From NCBI GenBank assembly GCA_016617785.1, contig JADILM010000010.1, positions 744,001-808,000 on the forward strand: a stretch of DNA of 64,000 nucleotides. The letters run 5' to 3'. Source of the stretch: Sporobolomyces roseus. Taxonomy: Eukaryota; Basidiomycota; Microbotryomycetes; Sporidiobolales; Sporidiobolaceae. Each line of letters starts with the position of its first letter. The stretch's first letter is position 1. Both the position numbers and the translations under genes were made by a program. This document shows positions 34,534 to 46,600 of this stretch, in pieces. Below the pieces are notes generated by a model, which saw only the letters and a list, made by a program, of their open reading frames with translations, made no database searches and was not told the origin of the DNA.

Positions 34534-36495
34534 ATGAGTAGACAGTATAGCTTAGGGAACGGTCCACCACCTGGAGGTCGGTTCAGCGGTGGAGGAGCTA
34601 CTTTATCTCCCTCGCCCGCTTCCTCTAGATTACCATCCTTAGGGAACTTCTCCTCGCCTTCCCTACAGTCTTTGAACCCTCCATCCGGTGAGTACACTCT
34701 CTGACTCCACTCCAGCCTTTCCCCCGTTGCTTCTCGCTAGTTTCCGCCGAATCATTCCCTGTCCTCCATTTCCTCCACTTGACGAGCTCTCCTGAGTTTG
34801 ATAGAAGGTAGAGAGCATTTCGGGTACTGATGACACCCCCCTCGATAGGTTCATCAGAAGATTTCCCAGCTTTATCACCTTCCGCCGCCCCTTCATCTTC
34901 CATCTCGAATTCCCTCTTCAGCTACGCTTCACAAGCTGGTCAACCCCTCTCGAACGGTCCTCTACCACCAGGGATGCCCGCATCAGCTCTCCTAGCCGGA
35001 CAATCGCAAAGAGAGTTCTCTCAAGATGATTTCCCAGCTCTAGGTGGTTACCCATCTCAACAAAGTCAATCACAATCAGCAGCGACAGGAGAGTTATCGA
35101 GTTTGGCAGCCGGAGTGAATGGAATGAGTCTGACGGGGAGAACAGCGGCGGTAGCGGCAGCGGGACAGGGTCAGGAACAAGCGAGTGCTTTGGCGGCTTT
35201 AGCAGCGCAACAGCAACATAGAGCGAGTTTGTTGGGAGCTATGAACGGTGGAAGTGCACAACGGCAAGCTTCATCAGCTGGATTAGGAGGAACAGGAGGA
35301 GGAGGAGGGGCACCGCAGTCGGACAAGGTGAGTTTTTCATCTCTTGCATTCTTTCTCCCTTCGAGAGGTTTCGCTGATCGTTCGAACACTTTACTCTTTG
35401 CAGAATTCACAACAACCTTGGGCAGCGAGTCCGTCTCCTGCGCCTTCATCCTTCCCTTCCTCACTCCTCTCAAACGGTACTCCCGCTCCCGCTTCCGCCG
35501 CTTCCTCTCCTCTACCACCAGCACCTTCAGCAGGCAGCGATCAATTACGGTCACCTTCGATTGGTAGTGCAGGAGGAGGAGCCGCAGCAGCGTTACTGGC
35601 ACAAGTCGCTCAACAAAGTCAAAATCAAAGTATAGGAGCTCAAACGCCTAGATCAGTTTCATCAGTCGCTTCCAATGCTCTACCACCTCCACCAAATTCC
35701 ACCACTTCTCAATCTGCACCCGGAACGGGTCAAGTCCCTCAAACACCAGTGCAACAAGTCCTGTTTAGTCCGGCGGATCGATTCGGTTTGATTGGATTAC
35801 TGCATATCATCAAGAGTGCGAATACAGATCAAGGGATGTTGGCATTGGGGAATGATTTGACAAATCTAGGTTTAGATCTCGGTGCACCAGAGTAAGATCT
35901 CATTCTCGCTCCTCCCTCCCTCAGATTCGAAAACCGTGTACTGATTCTCCTTTTCTGTTGACAGTAACCTCTATTCAAACTTCATCACTCCTTGGTCAGA
36001 CTCAAAAACTGCTCAAGTACTCAACATCGAACCAGAATTCACTCTCCCAACCTGTTACAACGTTCAACCTCCACCAGCAAACACGAAAATTGGAAACTTC
36101 TCCGATGAGACTCTGTTCTTCATCTTTTACTCTCAACCGAGGGATGCGATGCAAGAAATGGCAGCGCACGAGTTGTACAAGCACAATTGGCGGTATCACA
36201 AGGATTTGAAACTGTGGTTGACTAAAGAAGCGGGAACGGAACCGGTGCAAAAGACGGCTACTTTCGAACGTGGTTCTTACATGTACGTCGATCGCTCACA
36301 CTCACAAAAAGTACGATGTACTAAATGTAAGCGAAACGGTCGACGAACAGCTTCTTCGATCCCGTGTTATGGGAACGAGTACGAAGAGATTTCATCTTAC
36401 AATTCGATCAGGTAAGCTTCCCTTTTCTCCTCTTCTCTGTTTCGCTTGCTCACCTCACACTATCGTGACTTTAGCTTGAAACAAGAAGAGCATGA
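34534..36495 (+). CDS. NOT2: CCR4-NOT complex subunit 2
   Basis: Core subunit of the CCR4-NOT deadenylase and transcription-control complex. I chose ATG 34534 (MSRQYSLGNGPPPGGRFSGG) because upstream codons in the same frame look like leader. The N-terminal two-thirds is Ser/Gln/Ala/Pro-rich and contains the short motifs SSEDFPALSPS and SQDDFPALGGY, typical of NOT2. The C-terminal NOT2/3/5 box is spread over small exons: LFSPADRFGLIGLLHIIKSA, DQGMLALGNDLTNLGLDLGA, LYSNFITPWSDSKTAQ, ETLFFIFYSQPRDAMQEMAA, ELYKHNWRYHKDLKLWLTKE and FFDPVLWERVRRDFILQFDQ. The last exon adds LETRRA and the stop at 36493-36495. Six introns. Intact. Confidence 0.95.
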
Positions 36496-37030
36496 AGCGC
36501 CGCTACTACTCCTTAGAGACGATTACTCACTGTCTAAAGCAAACTCCCCTTTTTTGTTGATTACCCCTTTTCCTTTTCTCCTTCTCCTTTTTTTGTGTTC
36601 GTTTCGTAAACCCTTTTTGATAATCTTCTCCCGGCTTCCCTCCCATCTAGCGTTGTGTGTCATGCGAGAGTGAGAGACGAGAGCAGAATTTCGCAAAGTT
36701 CTCGTTTTCGCTGGTTCGGAGCCGCAACATCGCCTGTTCCCTCTTTCGATGAAGCTTATGTCTCTTTCGTGTCGTTCACAGTGGCTTCAGAATCGTATGC
36801 TTACAGTAGAGACAATCTTGAAATTGGATTGAAAAAGCTAATGTTCGATCCAATTTCGACTTTCAACTCACTCTTCTCACCGCTACGCACTCAAGTCGCC
36901 AGGACCTCACATATAGAGTACTACTCTAATTGAATACAACCCTCTACTACTCGGCCAACCCACGGCCTCACTCTCCCAACACCGAATCAAATCTCCTTCT
37001 TCCCCCGATTCTCTCCATCTTGAGATCGAG
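36496..37030. other. Intergenic region NOT2 / FZO1
   Basis: About 535 bases, same-strand neighbours. Contains T-rich stretches at 36545-36620 (likely 3' UTR) and a TATAGAG near 36911-36917 about 115 bases before the FZO1 start, which could be a promoter element. No gene. Confidence 0.45.
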
Positions 37031-40000
37031 ATGCAATCATCCAACCTCCGCCACGCAGTACAACAACCTGCTGAATTCCCATTCACTCAGTCTCCCTCTT
37101 CTTCTCGACCTGGTACTCCTAGATCTCAGTCGATCGCGAGTGGAAACAATCAATTGAGTGCATTGTTCGGTAAAGGATGGCAAGGTAACGATGAAGAGCT
37201 AGTCAAGCATCACGAGGCTGAACAGAAGGGTTTTGGCGAGAAGCGTGAACTGTAAGTGAACCCTCTCTCCTGACTTTAAGAGGGACGTCAGGTGAGCTAC
37301 CGAGATCTGACCTCTGTCTCTCTTGCACTCGCTACAGATTAGTACACGCTCTCGATGAGACTACTGGACTCGTAAAAGGACTAGCTGCTTTCAATCAGGA
37401 TAAATGTGAGTTGAATTGAAATTTCCCTCGACTTCAGCGAAATGTTGAATCAAAAACTCGAGGGGCGAGCAACTTTTGGCTGACTCTCTCTCTCTCTGCT
37501 TGACCTGTATCCAGGGACCATCCATTATCCTCATGAACTCGGTGTTGCCACGACGAACGCTTCAGCGATCACTCCTCAACGAACCCAGAGTCAAGCAGCT
37601 CCCGAAACTCCAGTTCGATCCTCCCGTCAATCAAACGGTCTGCGTCGTAGCGCCTCTCTCTACATGGATGAAGAGTCGACCTCGAGACCTGTACCTCAAC
37701 GAGCTTACTCGACTGCTGAAACTCCCGTCAAGCCCGCGACCGTAGCGAAAGATGCGACTCCCGCTCATCCTCTCTCTATCCTCTCTCTCGACCTCAAATT
37801 GGGACACCCTTCCACTTCGACCGCTCAACTCCCCGCTCTCCTTCCTTCCTTGTCCCTCTCTACCCTCTCTCAACTTCTCTCCCGCCGTCTTACCACTTCC
37901 CTCGGCCATCTCTCCCAACTTCGATCTCGAGTAATCGACAAGAATTCTCGAATCCTCGTCACTGGAGACTTGAATGCCGGTAAATCCACCTTCGTCAACG
38001 CTCTCCTCCGTCGTGAAGTCATGCCTTGGGATCAACAACCTTGCACGACTGTCTTCTGTGAAGTGATGGATTTTGGAAATAATGAGGAAGTTGAGGAGAT
38101 GCACGCGATCAAGGATGTAGACAAGTACGACAGGAACGACAAGTCGACCTACGATGTGTACCCTCTCGATCAAGTGTACGAGGTGCAGGAGATGGGAGAT
38201 GTTTATCAAATGGTTAAAGCTTATGTCAGGGATGGACGATCACCGAAATCGCAGGAGGACGTCAACCCTTCCTTCATTAAGAACGGACTCGTTTCGATCT
38301 CCCTCATCGACGCTCCTGGACTCAACCGCGATACTCTTTCGACCACCGCTCTCTTCGCTCGTCAATCAGAAATCGATGTCATCGTCTTCGTCGTTTCTGC
38401 AGAGAACCACTTCACTCTCTCAGCCAAGGAGTTCCTGTGGAACGCTTCGAGGGAGAAGGCATACGTGTTCATCGTCGTCAACAAGTGGAACGGGATCAGG
38501 GACAAGAAGAAGTGTATGAACCGAGTTGGAGAACAGATCAAACAGCTCAGTCCCGCCACTTGGGAACAACGTCAAGAACTCGTTCACTTCGTCGATGCTT
38601 CCGAATACGTCGATTCACCGGAGGAGGAAGCAAAGGCTCAAGTCGTCGAGGATGCAGAGGAGGAGGAGGAGACTTCCGCCTTCGATCACCTCGAGCAATC
38701 TCTTCGATCCTTCGTCCTCCTCAAACGATCGAAATCGAAACTCGCTCCCGCCAAACATTACCTCTTGAACCTCCTCGCCGATCTTTCGACCCTCGCTTCA
38801 GCCAACACGATCGCCGCCAACTCTGAACTCGCCTCCGCCCTCACCGAACTCGAACGCATCCGACCTATTCACGAACGACTCTCTGCCCAACGGGACGAAG
38901 TTGAACAAGGTGTCGATTCAGTTGAGGAATCAGTTGTCGACGTCGTCAAATCTGCCGCTTGGTCACGACTCGAAAGAGCTCTCAACTTTGTCTCCGAAGG
39001 ACAAGTCGTTCCCCCTCAAGAAACGACTGTCGACGCCGACTCTCGACCTACCTTCGATGGAATCGACTCGATCGATGCTCCCACCAGTCTTCCAGCTTAC
39101 CCTGGAGTTTGGTCACTTTGGGAATGGGCTGGAGAGGTCAAGAAGACTTTGGTACAATCACTCGAGGCGGAAGTACGAGCTGCAGAGGACGATGCACGAA
39201 TCGAGACGGTTGGAGGAGTCAAACAAGTCATGTCAGGGCTAGGGGACAAGTACCTTCCAGCGGTTGAAGGAGAATCCGAGGAGAAGAAGATCTCAAAGGA
39301 GGAGCAACAAGCACGAGTCTTCCGACCCGAAGTCATGTTCGCGAAACGTCGTCGTGGAGTTGGAAAACTCGCTGCTAGAGGTGCTTCGACTGGATTAGGA
39401 TTGGGTCAAGCTGGATTGGGAATCAATTGGACCGCTTCCGATTTCGACGTTTCCTTCTTCGACCTGTTCGACCTCGAACGCATGTACTCTCATGGAAACT
39501 TCCTCAGCGGGAACAAGGGACAAAAGATGATTGAATCGGATGATGTCGTCGAGAAGGGAACTTTGGTCGGATTGGGATTGGGTAGTTTGGGTATGGTCGG
39601 TTCGAGGGTGATTGGTATCAAGGGTACGATGGAGAGTTTGAACAAGATTGTTCAACTCGTTGGAAGTAAAGCGGCGAGAAAATGGGCTGGACCTGTGATA
39701 GGTGTATTGAGTACGTTTGACGTTCACTTTTCTTCCTCGTTGATTTTTGCTAACCTTTGTCTACTTTCTCTCACAGCCGTCGGACTCGTCGTATATGTCA
39801 TCGTCGACCTGCCCCGGGCAATCCCTCGCAACATCGGTCGCAAACTCCAACTCTCCCTCTCTTCACCTCCCGACTCCCTCTCTCCCCAATCACCTCCTAT
39901 CACCTTCTCCTCCGCCCACTCCGACCGTATCGCTCGCGAGACTCGCAAGGTTCTTCGATTGGCCGGTTGGGATCTTCGAGAACGTTTCCGTGCAGCGTTG

Positions 40001-40132
40001 GACAAGAGTGCAGCTGAGCGAAAACAAGTTGAAGGAGTCGTAGCGAGGTGCGAAGGTGCCTTGAAATTCTTGGAGGAGTTTGAGGACAAGGTTGAGAAGG
40101 AACAGGATATGGTACAGGTTATCGAGATCTAA
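37031..40132 (+). CDS. FZO1: Mitofusin, outer-membrane fusion GTPase
   Basis: Dynamin-like GTPase that fuses mitochondrial outer membranes. The start is MQSSNLRHAVQQPAEFPFTQ. The first helical bundle contains LVHALDETTGLVKGLAAFNQ. The GTPase domain has G1 VTGDLNAGKSTFVNALL, G2 threonine in QPCTTVFCEV, G3 LIDAPGLN and G4 VVNKWNGI. Then come the second helical bundle and a C-terminal membrane part, TVGLVVYVIVDLPRAI, before the last heptad region ending QDMVQVIEI. Three introns are certain. The third (39711-39776) sits just before the membrane segment and is stop-free and a multiple of three. Length and order match yeast Fzo1. The Ser/Pro-rich leader is poorly conserved. Confidence 0.96.
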
Positions 40133-40369
40133 ATTGCCTTTCCTTTTGTCGTCGCCTTCACCACTTTTCATTTTTCATCTGTAGATTGCCTTTTCTTCCC
40201 CTCTTTTCTCTCAGTAGTACCTCTCTCTCTCTCCACTCTCTATATATTGTTTCTTTCTCTCTCCCCTCTTTCACTTGCTCGTATATTATGAAACTCACGA
40301 TTCTCTCAACTTGAATCTTTCGATTTCGACTGGAGAGCGAGAAATTTCTCCCTCTCATTCAACAAAGAA

Positions 40370-41610
40370 ATGGTTCTCTTCTACACTTCAAACGTTCTCG
40401 CTTCACACGGGAATATAGAGATCTACGCTGGTAAAGACAAGGTACGTCAAGTCCTCATCTCTGCTGATGCCTCGAAGAGAGAGTTGACTTTCTTTTTGAT
40501 CAGTTTGAGAGTGAGTAGCTTCATCTCGCCCCTCAGACCGCCGTTCGAAGCTCTCAGTAGCTTCAATACGCTCTAGAGATGTTCTAGCGCTGGTCGCAAC
40601 GCTCTGAACAGTCGCGCTTTCCTTTCCGCCTGTTTCTCGCTCATTTCTCCATTTCTCGAACAGACGAGGATCTCATCAAATACAGTCATGACCGTTCGAT
40701 CTGGTTTCATGTCGATAGTGTGTCCTCTCTCAGTGTATATCAAAGGGAATTTGGAGCTGATACTTCCTCGTCGTTCGAACAGAACTCTCCTCGCCTCACG
40801 TTTACCTGACTTTACCGGAAGGAATGGATTGGGAATCGATACCGGAAGCACTTGCGCACGATGTTGGACAATTAGTAAAAGCGGGGTCAATACAGGTGTG
40901 TAACCATCCCTCTTCTTCTTTCAGATCAGAATCCTGTTCGAATCTGCCTTCACCAGCCACTGACGGAGCAGAGGATGGATGACACAGGGCAACAAAGTAG
41001 CTTGTACGATCATCTACACACCAGCATCGAACCTGCTCAAGAAGGGTGATTTCGCAACCGGTGCAGTTTCGTTCAAGAATGATAGAAAGGTCAGCTCAGT
41101 TCATTTCTTTGTCGCCCTGTCACTCTCAGCTGAGTATATATCTGCTCTTCTGACACACAGGTCAAGCGATTCCACATTCCGGAACGAATTAACGCAGTAG
41201 TGAATCGATTGGCGTGAGTCTCGCTACTTCTCAGTTCAGTCACTGCGCCCGATCGTAGCGCTGACTCCTCCGTACGCGTACCACAGGAAGACGAAAGTAA
41301 CACGAGAAGTAGATCACGAGTATGAAAAGATTGAACGTGAGAAAGAAGAAGCGAAACGCAAGCGACTGATAGCGACCGAACAAGTCCGTTCTTCCCCCCT
41401 CACTCCTTTCTCTACTTCATACTGACCCTCCCTTTGACGCTTGATCAGAAGAACAACGAGTTGAAGTTATCACGAGATCGTAAAGCAGATGCAGAGGCGA
41501 GATCATATAGGAATTTGCATGGTGAAGAAGGAACTGATACTTGGGAGGACGACGAATGGAACGCGAAACAGAAGGAGGGGGACTTTGATCCGGAAGATGA
41601 TTTCATGTGA
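40370..41610 (+). CDS. CCDC25/Jlp2 family protein (NFACT-R domain)
   Basis: Small conserved protein with an NFACT-R-like fold; human CCDC25 binds DNA, and the yeast form (Jlp2) is of unclear role. The start is MVLFYTSNVLASHGNIEIYA. The joined protein reads GKDK/FEN/EDLIKYSHDRSIWFHVD and KLSSPHVYLTLPEGMDWESI, then ALAHDVGQLVKAGSIQ, GNKVACTIIYTPASNLLKKG, VKRFHIPERINAVVNRLA and a Lys/Glu-rich coiled coil, ending DFDPEDDFM. FEN comes from a 7-nt exon at 40504-40510, between introns 40442-40503 and 40511-40663. Without it the conserved KDKxEN(E)DLIK motif cannot be formed. Eight exons or so; all joins are in phase. Confidence 0.92.
40504..40510 (+). other. 7-nt microexon of the CCDC25/Jlp2 gene
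   Basis: The seven bases TTTGAGA lie between a GATCAG acceptor and a GTGAGT donor. Joined to AAG upstream and ACGAGG downstream they give the family motif K-FEN-EDLIK. No other donor and acceptor pair in the region gives this motif. Confidence 0.8.
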
Positions 41611-42030
41611 TTAGAGGGTAGCGGATAGATGGAGAGAGAGTTTTTCGATAGACGGTAATTTTGATGTGTTGTAACGAGTTTCGGTTCAATCTTGACGCAT
41701 CTGACTGATCAAGTGACTGTCAGAGAGCATCTGAGGGCGAGGGAGCTGTATCAGAGACCTGAAACCCGCCGAGGAGCACTCGAGATTTCTCCGTTATTTC
41801 GTTTCGCCCTTCATCCTTCCTTCCCAGCGAACAGGGTCTGTCGCTCTCGGTAGGGCACATCGCTGACATGGACATGCTGTACCGAGCGACTCAGGCTAAG
41901 GGCGAGCGTCGAGAAGCGATTTCGCGTGAAACGAAGTTTTCGAATTTTCCTCCTCGCTCTCTGTTTCTCTCGATGACCTCGCATGTTGACCAAGTGAACC
42001 ACATCATTTCAACAAATCGACACGACTCGT
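41611..42030. other. Convergent intergenic region CCDC25 / RPL17
   Basis: About 420 bases of 3' flanks. Small frames on both strands are unsupported. No hairpin or repeat was noticed. Confidence 0.45.
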
Positions 42031-43477
42031 TCAGGCTTCGATCGCAGCAGGAATCTCCTCATCGACGGCCTCTTCTGCGGCGGCTGGGACTTCCGCATTC
42101 ATAGGTTGGAGGATGATCTCGAGGTGGACGGGGCAGGATTGGTAAGGGTTAATCCTTCCGTGGGCTCGGTCTGATCGAGGGGTTAGACGTACGTTAGCTT
42201 CGTAAGCTTTTGAGAAGAAAGAGGAAGAAACGAAAACTCACAAGTTCGGCGCCTGTTTTCATCATCAATTCACAGTAATGGACGATAGAGTGGTGTTGGC
42301 GACGTCGAAGAGGAGCAGAGAGTGTTGAGAGAGGTTCGTAAGAGGGTTGAGAGATGCAAGGCGAATTACGAGAGCAAGTTAAAGAATCAATGAAAGTTAT
42401 GTCAGTTTCGATCTTCTACCTTCCCCGCGTTCACTTAACACCACTTGAGTAGAAAAACAGGACGCACCTCATTTTGGGAGCTTGTTGAATGACAATGTTC
42501 TTGACAAAGAGTTCATCCTTGTCAAGACCGTTGACCTCAGCGTTAGCTTGAGCGTTCTTGATCAAAGCCAACAAGAACTTGGCGGACCTGAAGAACACTC
42601 ATGACCCATTGATCAGCTCCACGAGATTCAGAGAGTAGAAGAGAGTGGGTAACTTACTTGACGGGCCATCGACCTTGAACAACACCGTGAACCTTGGCTT
42701 GAGCGGTACGACCGACAGCACCGTTGTGACGACGGAAAGGAACACATTGAGTGTGGGTTTGAACGTCTTGAAGGAACTTGATGGCCTTGACGAGGGTCAA
42801 TCCCTGGAGGGCAGCGGCGGTCTCACTAAACGAAATTTGACATGAGTTTCTCCAGCTCTATACGTTATAGAGGAATAAACTTACCGCGTGTTCTTGTAGT
42901 GAACACGGAGGTAAGAGCCCTTCGAGATACCCACGGACTTGCGGTCCTTGATGAGGTGGGACGAGGCGTACTTGGCCTGAGAAACAAAACATGAATCCAA
43001 CATAAAGAGTCAGTACAACCGTTTCAGCGAGTTGAGAATCGGAGGGAGTTGATTGTGAGGGAGTTTAATCGGCATAATTTTGAGAGAGAGAGGTGGAGTC
43101 GAGTTGGGAGGTGAAATGAGTGAATGATCGATTTTGGGCATAAGTTGACGGTTTGATCCTGCTGCTGCACCATTCTAGCCCTCTGTACTGCCCTCCGCTA
43201 CTCCCCTACTCAGTACTCGCTCTTCTCCCTCGATCTGACTCTAGGCCCTCAAAGCTCAACCTCGTCTCTACGTCCTCCTGACCCTCAGTGAACCTTCTGA
43301 TCTAACTCTATATCCTCTATAGCCCACCATCTATCCCTCTAGGTGCAGCAGTGAAGTTGAAGCGAAGTTTTGGTGAATTTTCTCCAAAGTTGGAAAGAGG
43401 TTGAAATTTTGACGATGAAGAGCTGAGAGGTAGGGGAAAGGTGTGTGTAGAACTGTAAGGATATCTAGCCGTACCAT
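42031..43477 (-). CDS. RPL17: 60S ribosomal protein L17 (uL22)
   Basis: Structural protein at the peptide exit tunnel. The first exon is only the ATG (43475-43477): donor GTACGG follows directly, a 498-nt intron (42977-43474) runs to a TTTCTCAG acceptor, and exon 2 starts [20 protein letters not shown]. Next come [76 protein letters not shown] and [20 protein letters not shown], which are family hallmarks. The C-terminal Ala/Glu tail ends AAIEA, with the stop at 42031-42033. Three further short introns are present. A long first intron at the start codon is common in fungal ribosomal protein genes and may tune expression. Confidence 0.95.
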
Positions 43478-43614
43478 TGTTGATTGAAGAAGGGCGGTCT
43501 GAGGAGCAGGCGACGAACCTTAACCTGTCTCTGCAACTTCAACTAAAAATCACCTAGACTTTTCCTCGAATTCCGCTCAATACAATTCTCGCCTAACTTC
43601 TTCGCCGTCGTCGC
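43478..43614. promoter_or_regulatory. Compact divergent promoter RPL17 / Rictor
   Basis: Only 137 bases separate the L17 start codon from the TORC2 subunit start codon. The sequence AACCTTAACC at about 43517-43526 resembles a telobox-like word, but it is not an exact match. Confidence 0.4.
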
Positions 43615-46600
43615 ATGTCCTCGTTACAGAGCGGAGGGAGACCTACTCCGCTCACTCTATCTCAATCTCAATTAGACTTGTCCCCTCGAGTTCAGGTCAG
43701 CTCCTCTCCCTTTCCTCGTTCTCCTCCCCTTTCTCCCCACTTTCATCCAACACTCAACTTCTCCTTCTTCACAGCTAGAGAACTTGAGAGAGCAATTGAG
43801 CGTACAACAAGCGATCGCGGATGGTGCAAACAACTTCTTGGAGGTCGTAGCGAACGATGGGAGTCAGGAGGAACTCAAGAATGAGATTGAACAAGAGTTG
43901 TACGGCGCTCAAACTCTCATACAGCAATTGGAGATTGATATTGCGAGATTAGAACAGCTCACAAGTGAGTCGCGCACGCTTCATGTTGCGAATTCGAGCT
44001 GATCGAAAGGTGTCGTTTCGCAGCTGCTTCGATTCCTGCACCCCTCTCACCAGCTCCCGTTCCTGCTTCTGCTCTCGTGAATGGGTTCACAAACGGAGGA
44101 GCTTATACTCCGACGAGCGTCATCAGTTATAGCGAGAGTAACGGAAATGAATCAAGTTTGTTTTTCGTCTTTCGTCCCTGTCTGCTCTCACCTCACTCTT
44201 GACTTGATGCAGATCACGATCCCTTGCATACTACATTCGAGCGAGTACAAGATATCCTGAGAAGACTGGAAGAGATGGATGTAGTCGGAGAGAAGATCAA
44301 AGCGATGGATGAAATCGTCGAAAACCTCAACGAGCAAGTTCGAATCAAGTTCGAATTACGAATTGATGAGCACCTTTCAAGGTAAGCCGTCTCCCTCAAA
44401 TCTCCACGAGCAAGTGCTGATTGTGCTCTATAATCGCAACAGCGTCATGAATTGTTTATCGGAAGATTCAGGAAAAGATGTTAGATCAGCTACTTATCGA
44501 TTACTACGACACCTCGTACTCGACACCAACGACGTCTCTCTCCTACACACATATCATATACATCTCTACCTTATCCGGTTTGTCTCCTTCACCCCTCACC
44601 GTCCAATTCGAACTGAATCGAATCTCGTTTTCCTTCAACAGCTCGTTAGCGAGAGATTCAAAGCACGATCTTGAGAAAGAACAAGCCCTTCGCCTTATTC
44701 GACGAATACTGGAACTCGTCTCGCCCTCTGATCAACCCGAGAATCGTTCGAAACTAGTAGCGATTCATAGAGGGGTCGTAGCGATCGCTGAGCAACCCGA
44801 GGAGAAGTTGAAATTAGCTGCACTTGAGACTCTCGGTGAATTAGGTCAGTCTCTCCTCTATCTCAGAACATCTCTCGATAGTGCTGATTCGTAGGGAAGC
44901 GAAGACAGTGATTCGAGATATTTCGTTATTGGTCATGAGTGAAGGGTTGAGAGTGGTTCTACAAGCAATGTCGGATGGTCCACATGATTTCTCGCCCATT
45001 TTGGCGACTTGCTTCCTCGGGATTATCGATCATCCGGAATTGAGGAGGTGGTTGAGACCGGGAGTCGATATCGAGGTTCGTTCTTCTCAACTGCTCTATA
45101 CAAGATTCATGGATGGTTTCTGATTGAGCGTGCCGACGAGACGAACAGATTGTACTTTCGGGGTTCACGGAAGTGCAAGGGAAAGGAAGCGGGATGGAGG
45201 AGCGGATCAAAGCGAGTGCGGCCATCGTCGAAACTTTCCTCAAGTCTTGGAGTGGTGCGTTCGAACTCTTCGCTCTACTCTTCATAGCTTGTGTCAGCAG
45301 CTGAGTAGATCGGAGGTCCGACGCACAGGCTTAATGTACCTCAATATTCACGGGAGACAAGCTCTAACCTCTCTAGTCGATTCCTTGACGAATCCATCAA
45401 GACTGATACGAGTGCGCTCATTTCGACGACAGCCGACACATTGAGCTGACATCAATTCGAACGCACAGGATACGCTCCTCGACATGCTCAGCAATATCTT
45501 CAATGTTCGAAAGGAAAGCGTAAAACCTGCTCGACGACTCGTTGATGCTTCTCCTCGAGCAGAACAGTCAAAGACGAATTTGATCGATCAATACACAGCT
45601 ATCGTTCTCTTGACCTTCATCGACGCTGGTCTCGTCGAAGTAAGTCGACCTCTCACCTCTGCCTTATCGAATCGAACACTCATCGCGTGCTGTCCTCAGG
45701 GTCTCGCTGAATTAGCCGCCAACCCGCAAGATTCCAGTACATCAATACGAGTCTCTGCGCTGATCGGCGAGATCCTCGACCTCTCGAATCGAGTTCTCCC
45801 AGCTCATCATGCTGCTCATCTTCAATCGCTTCCGAAATTGTTTGCGTTGTCGACTTCGTTCGATACGAGCGATCAGAGGTTGAAGGCGAGTGATACATTA
45901 TTGGCTATCGCGGGGCTGAATCGGGAGAAGAGGATCATTGGGAGTATGAGAATAGCAGAGGAGAATCGACCAAGGTCAGTTTGGATTCGATTCTTTACAC
46001 AGTTCCGACATAGCTGATGTGATCTCGTGATCCATTGTCAGATCCGATTCGATTGAGGATCGATCTCAACGGAACTTACAACAACGTCAACTTGTTGAAT
46101 CGGACAAATTACGAGTCGCTCTCTCGATGGACGACCTCACTTTCCGAAACCGCTTGCTCGAAACTGGAGTTCTCTCAACCAAAGACGACACGAAATGGTC
46201 TTTTGATATCTTGATCGAGCTGCTCGAGGGTCCGTTGAGGAATCCGAAGAGGTTGGACGAAGCGATGAGAGCGAGTAAATTCATGAAAAGGGTGCTCGGG
46301 TACTTTCAGCCATTGAGTTTTCGATATAGCGATACGAGGAAAGATGAGGTACGTTGAGTCTCCCATCTCAGTGCTTTCGTTGATAGCTGATCGTGAAGGG
46401 ATTGATCGCACAGACGACGGCGAAATATACTCGACTTGGTCGTATCATGATCAATACGCTTCTCTCGGATCCTGAAGGAGCTCAATACCTCGCAGAAGAC
46501 AAGCTACTCCCTCAGATCGCAGATTGTCTCCTGCAACTTGAACCTGTACGTTCTCCCGTCTGAGAGTTTTCACCGATTTAAGCTCATGAGTTCAAGTTCC

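Noticed and set aside
42977..43474. snoRNA in the RPL17 first intron
   Set aside because: I looked for a RUGAUGA C box paired with a CUGA D box on the transcript strand and saw none. It is left only as a check in the findings.
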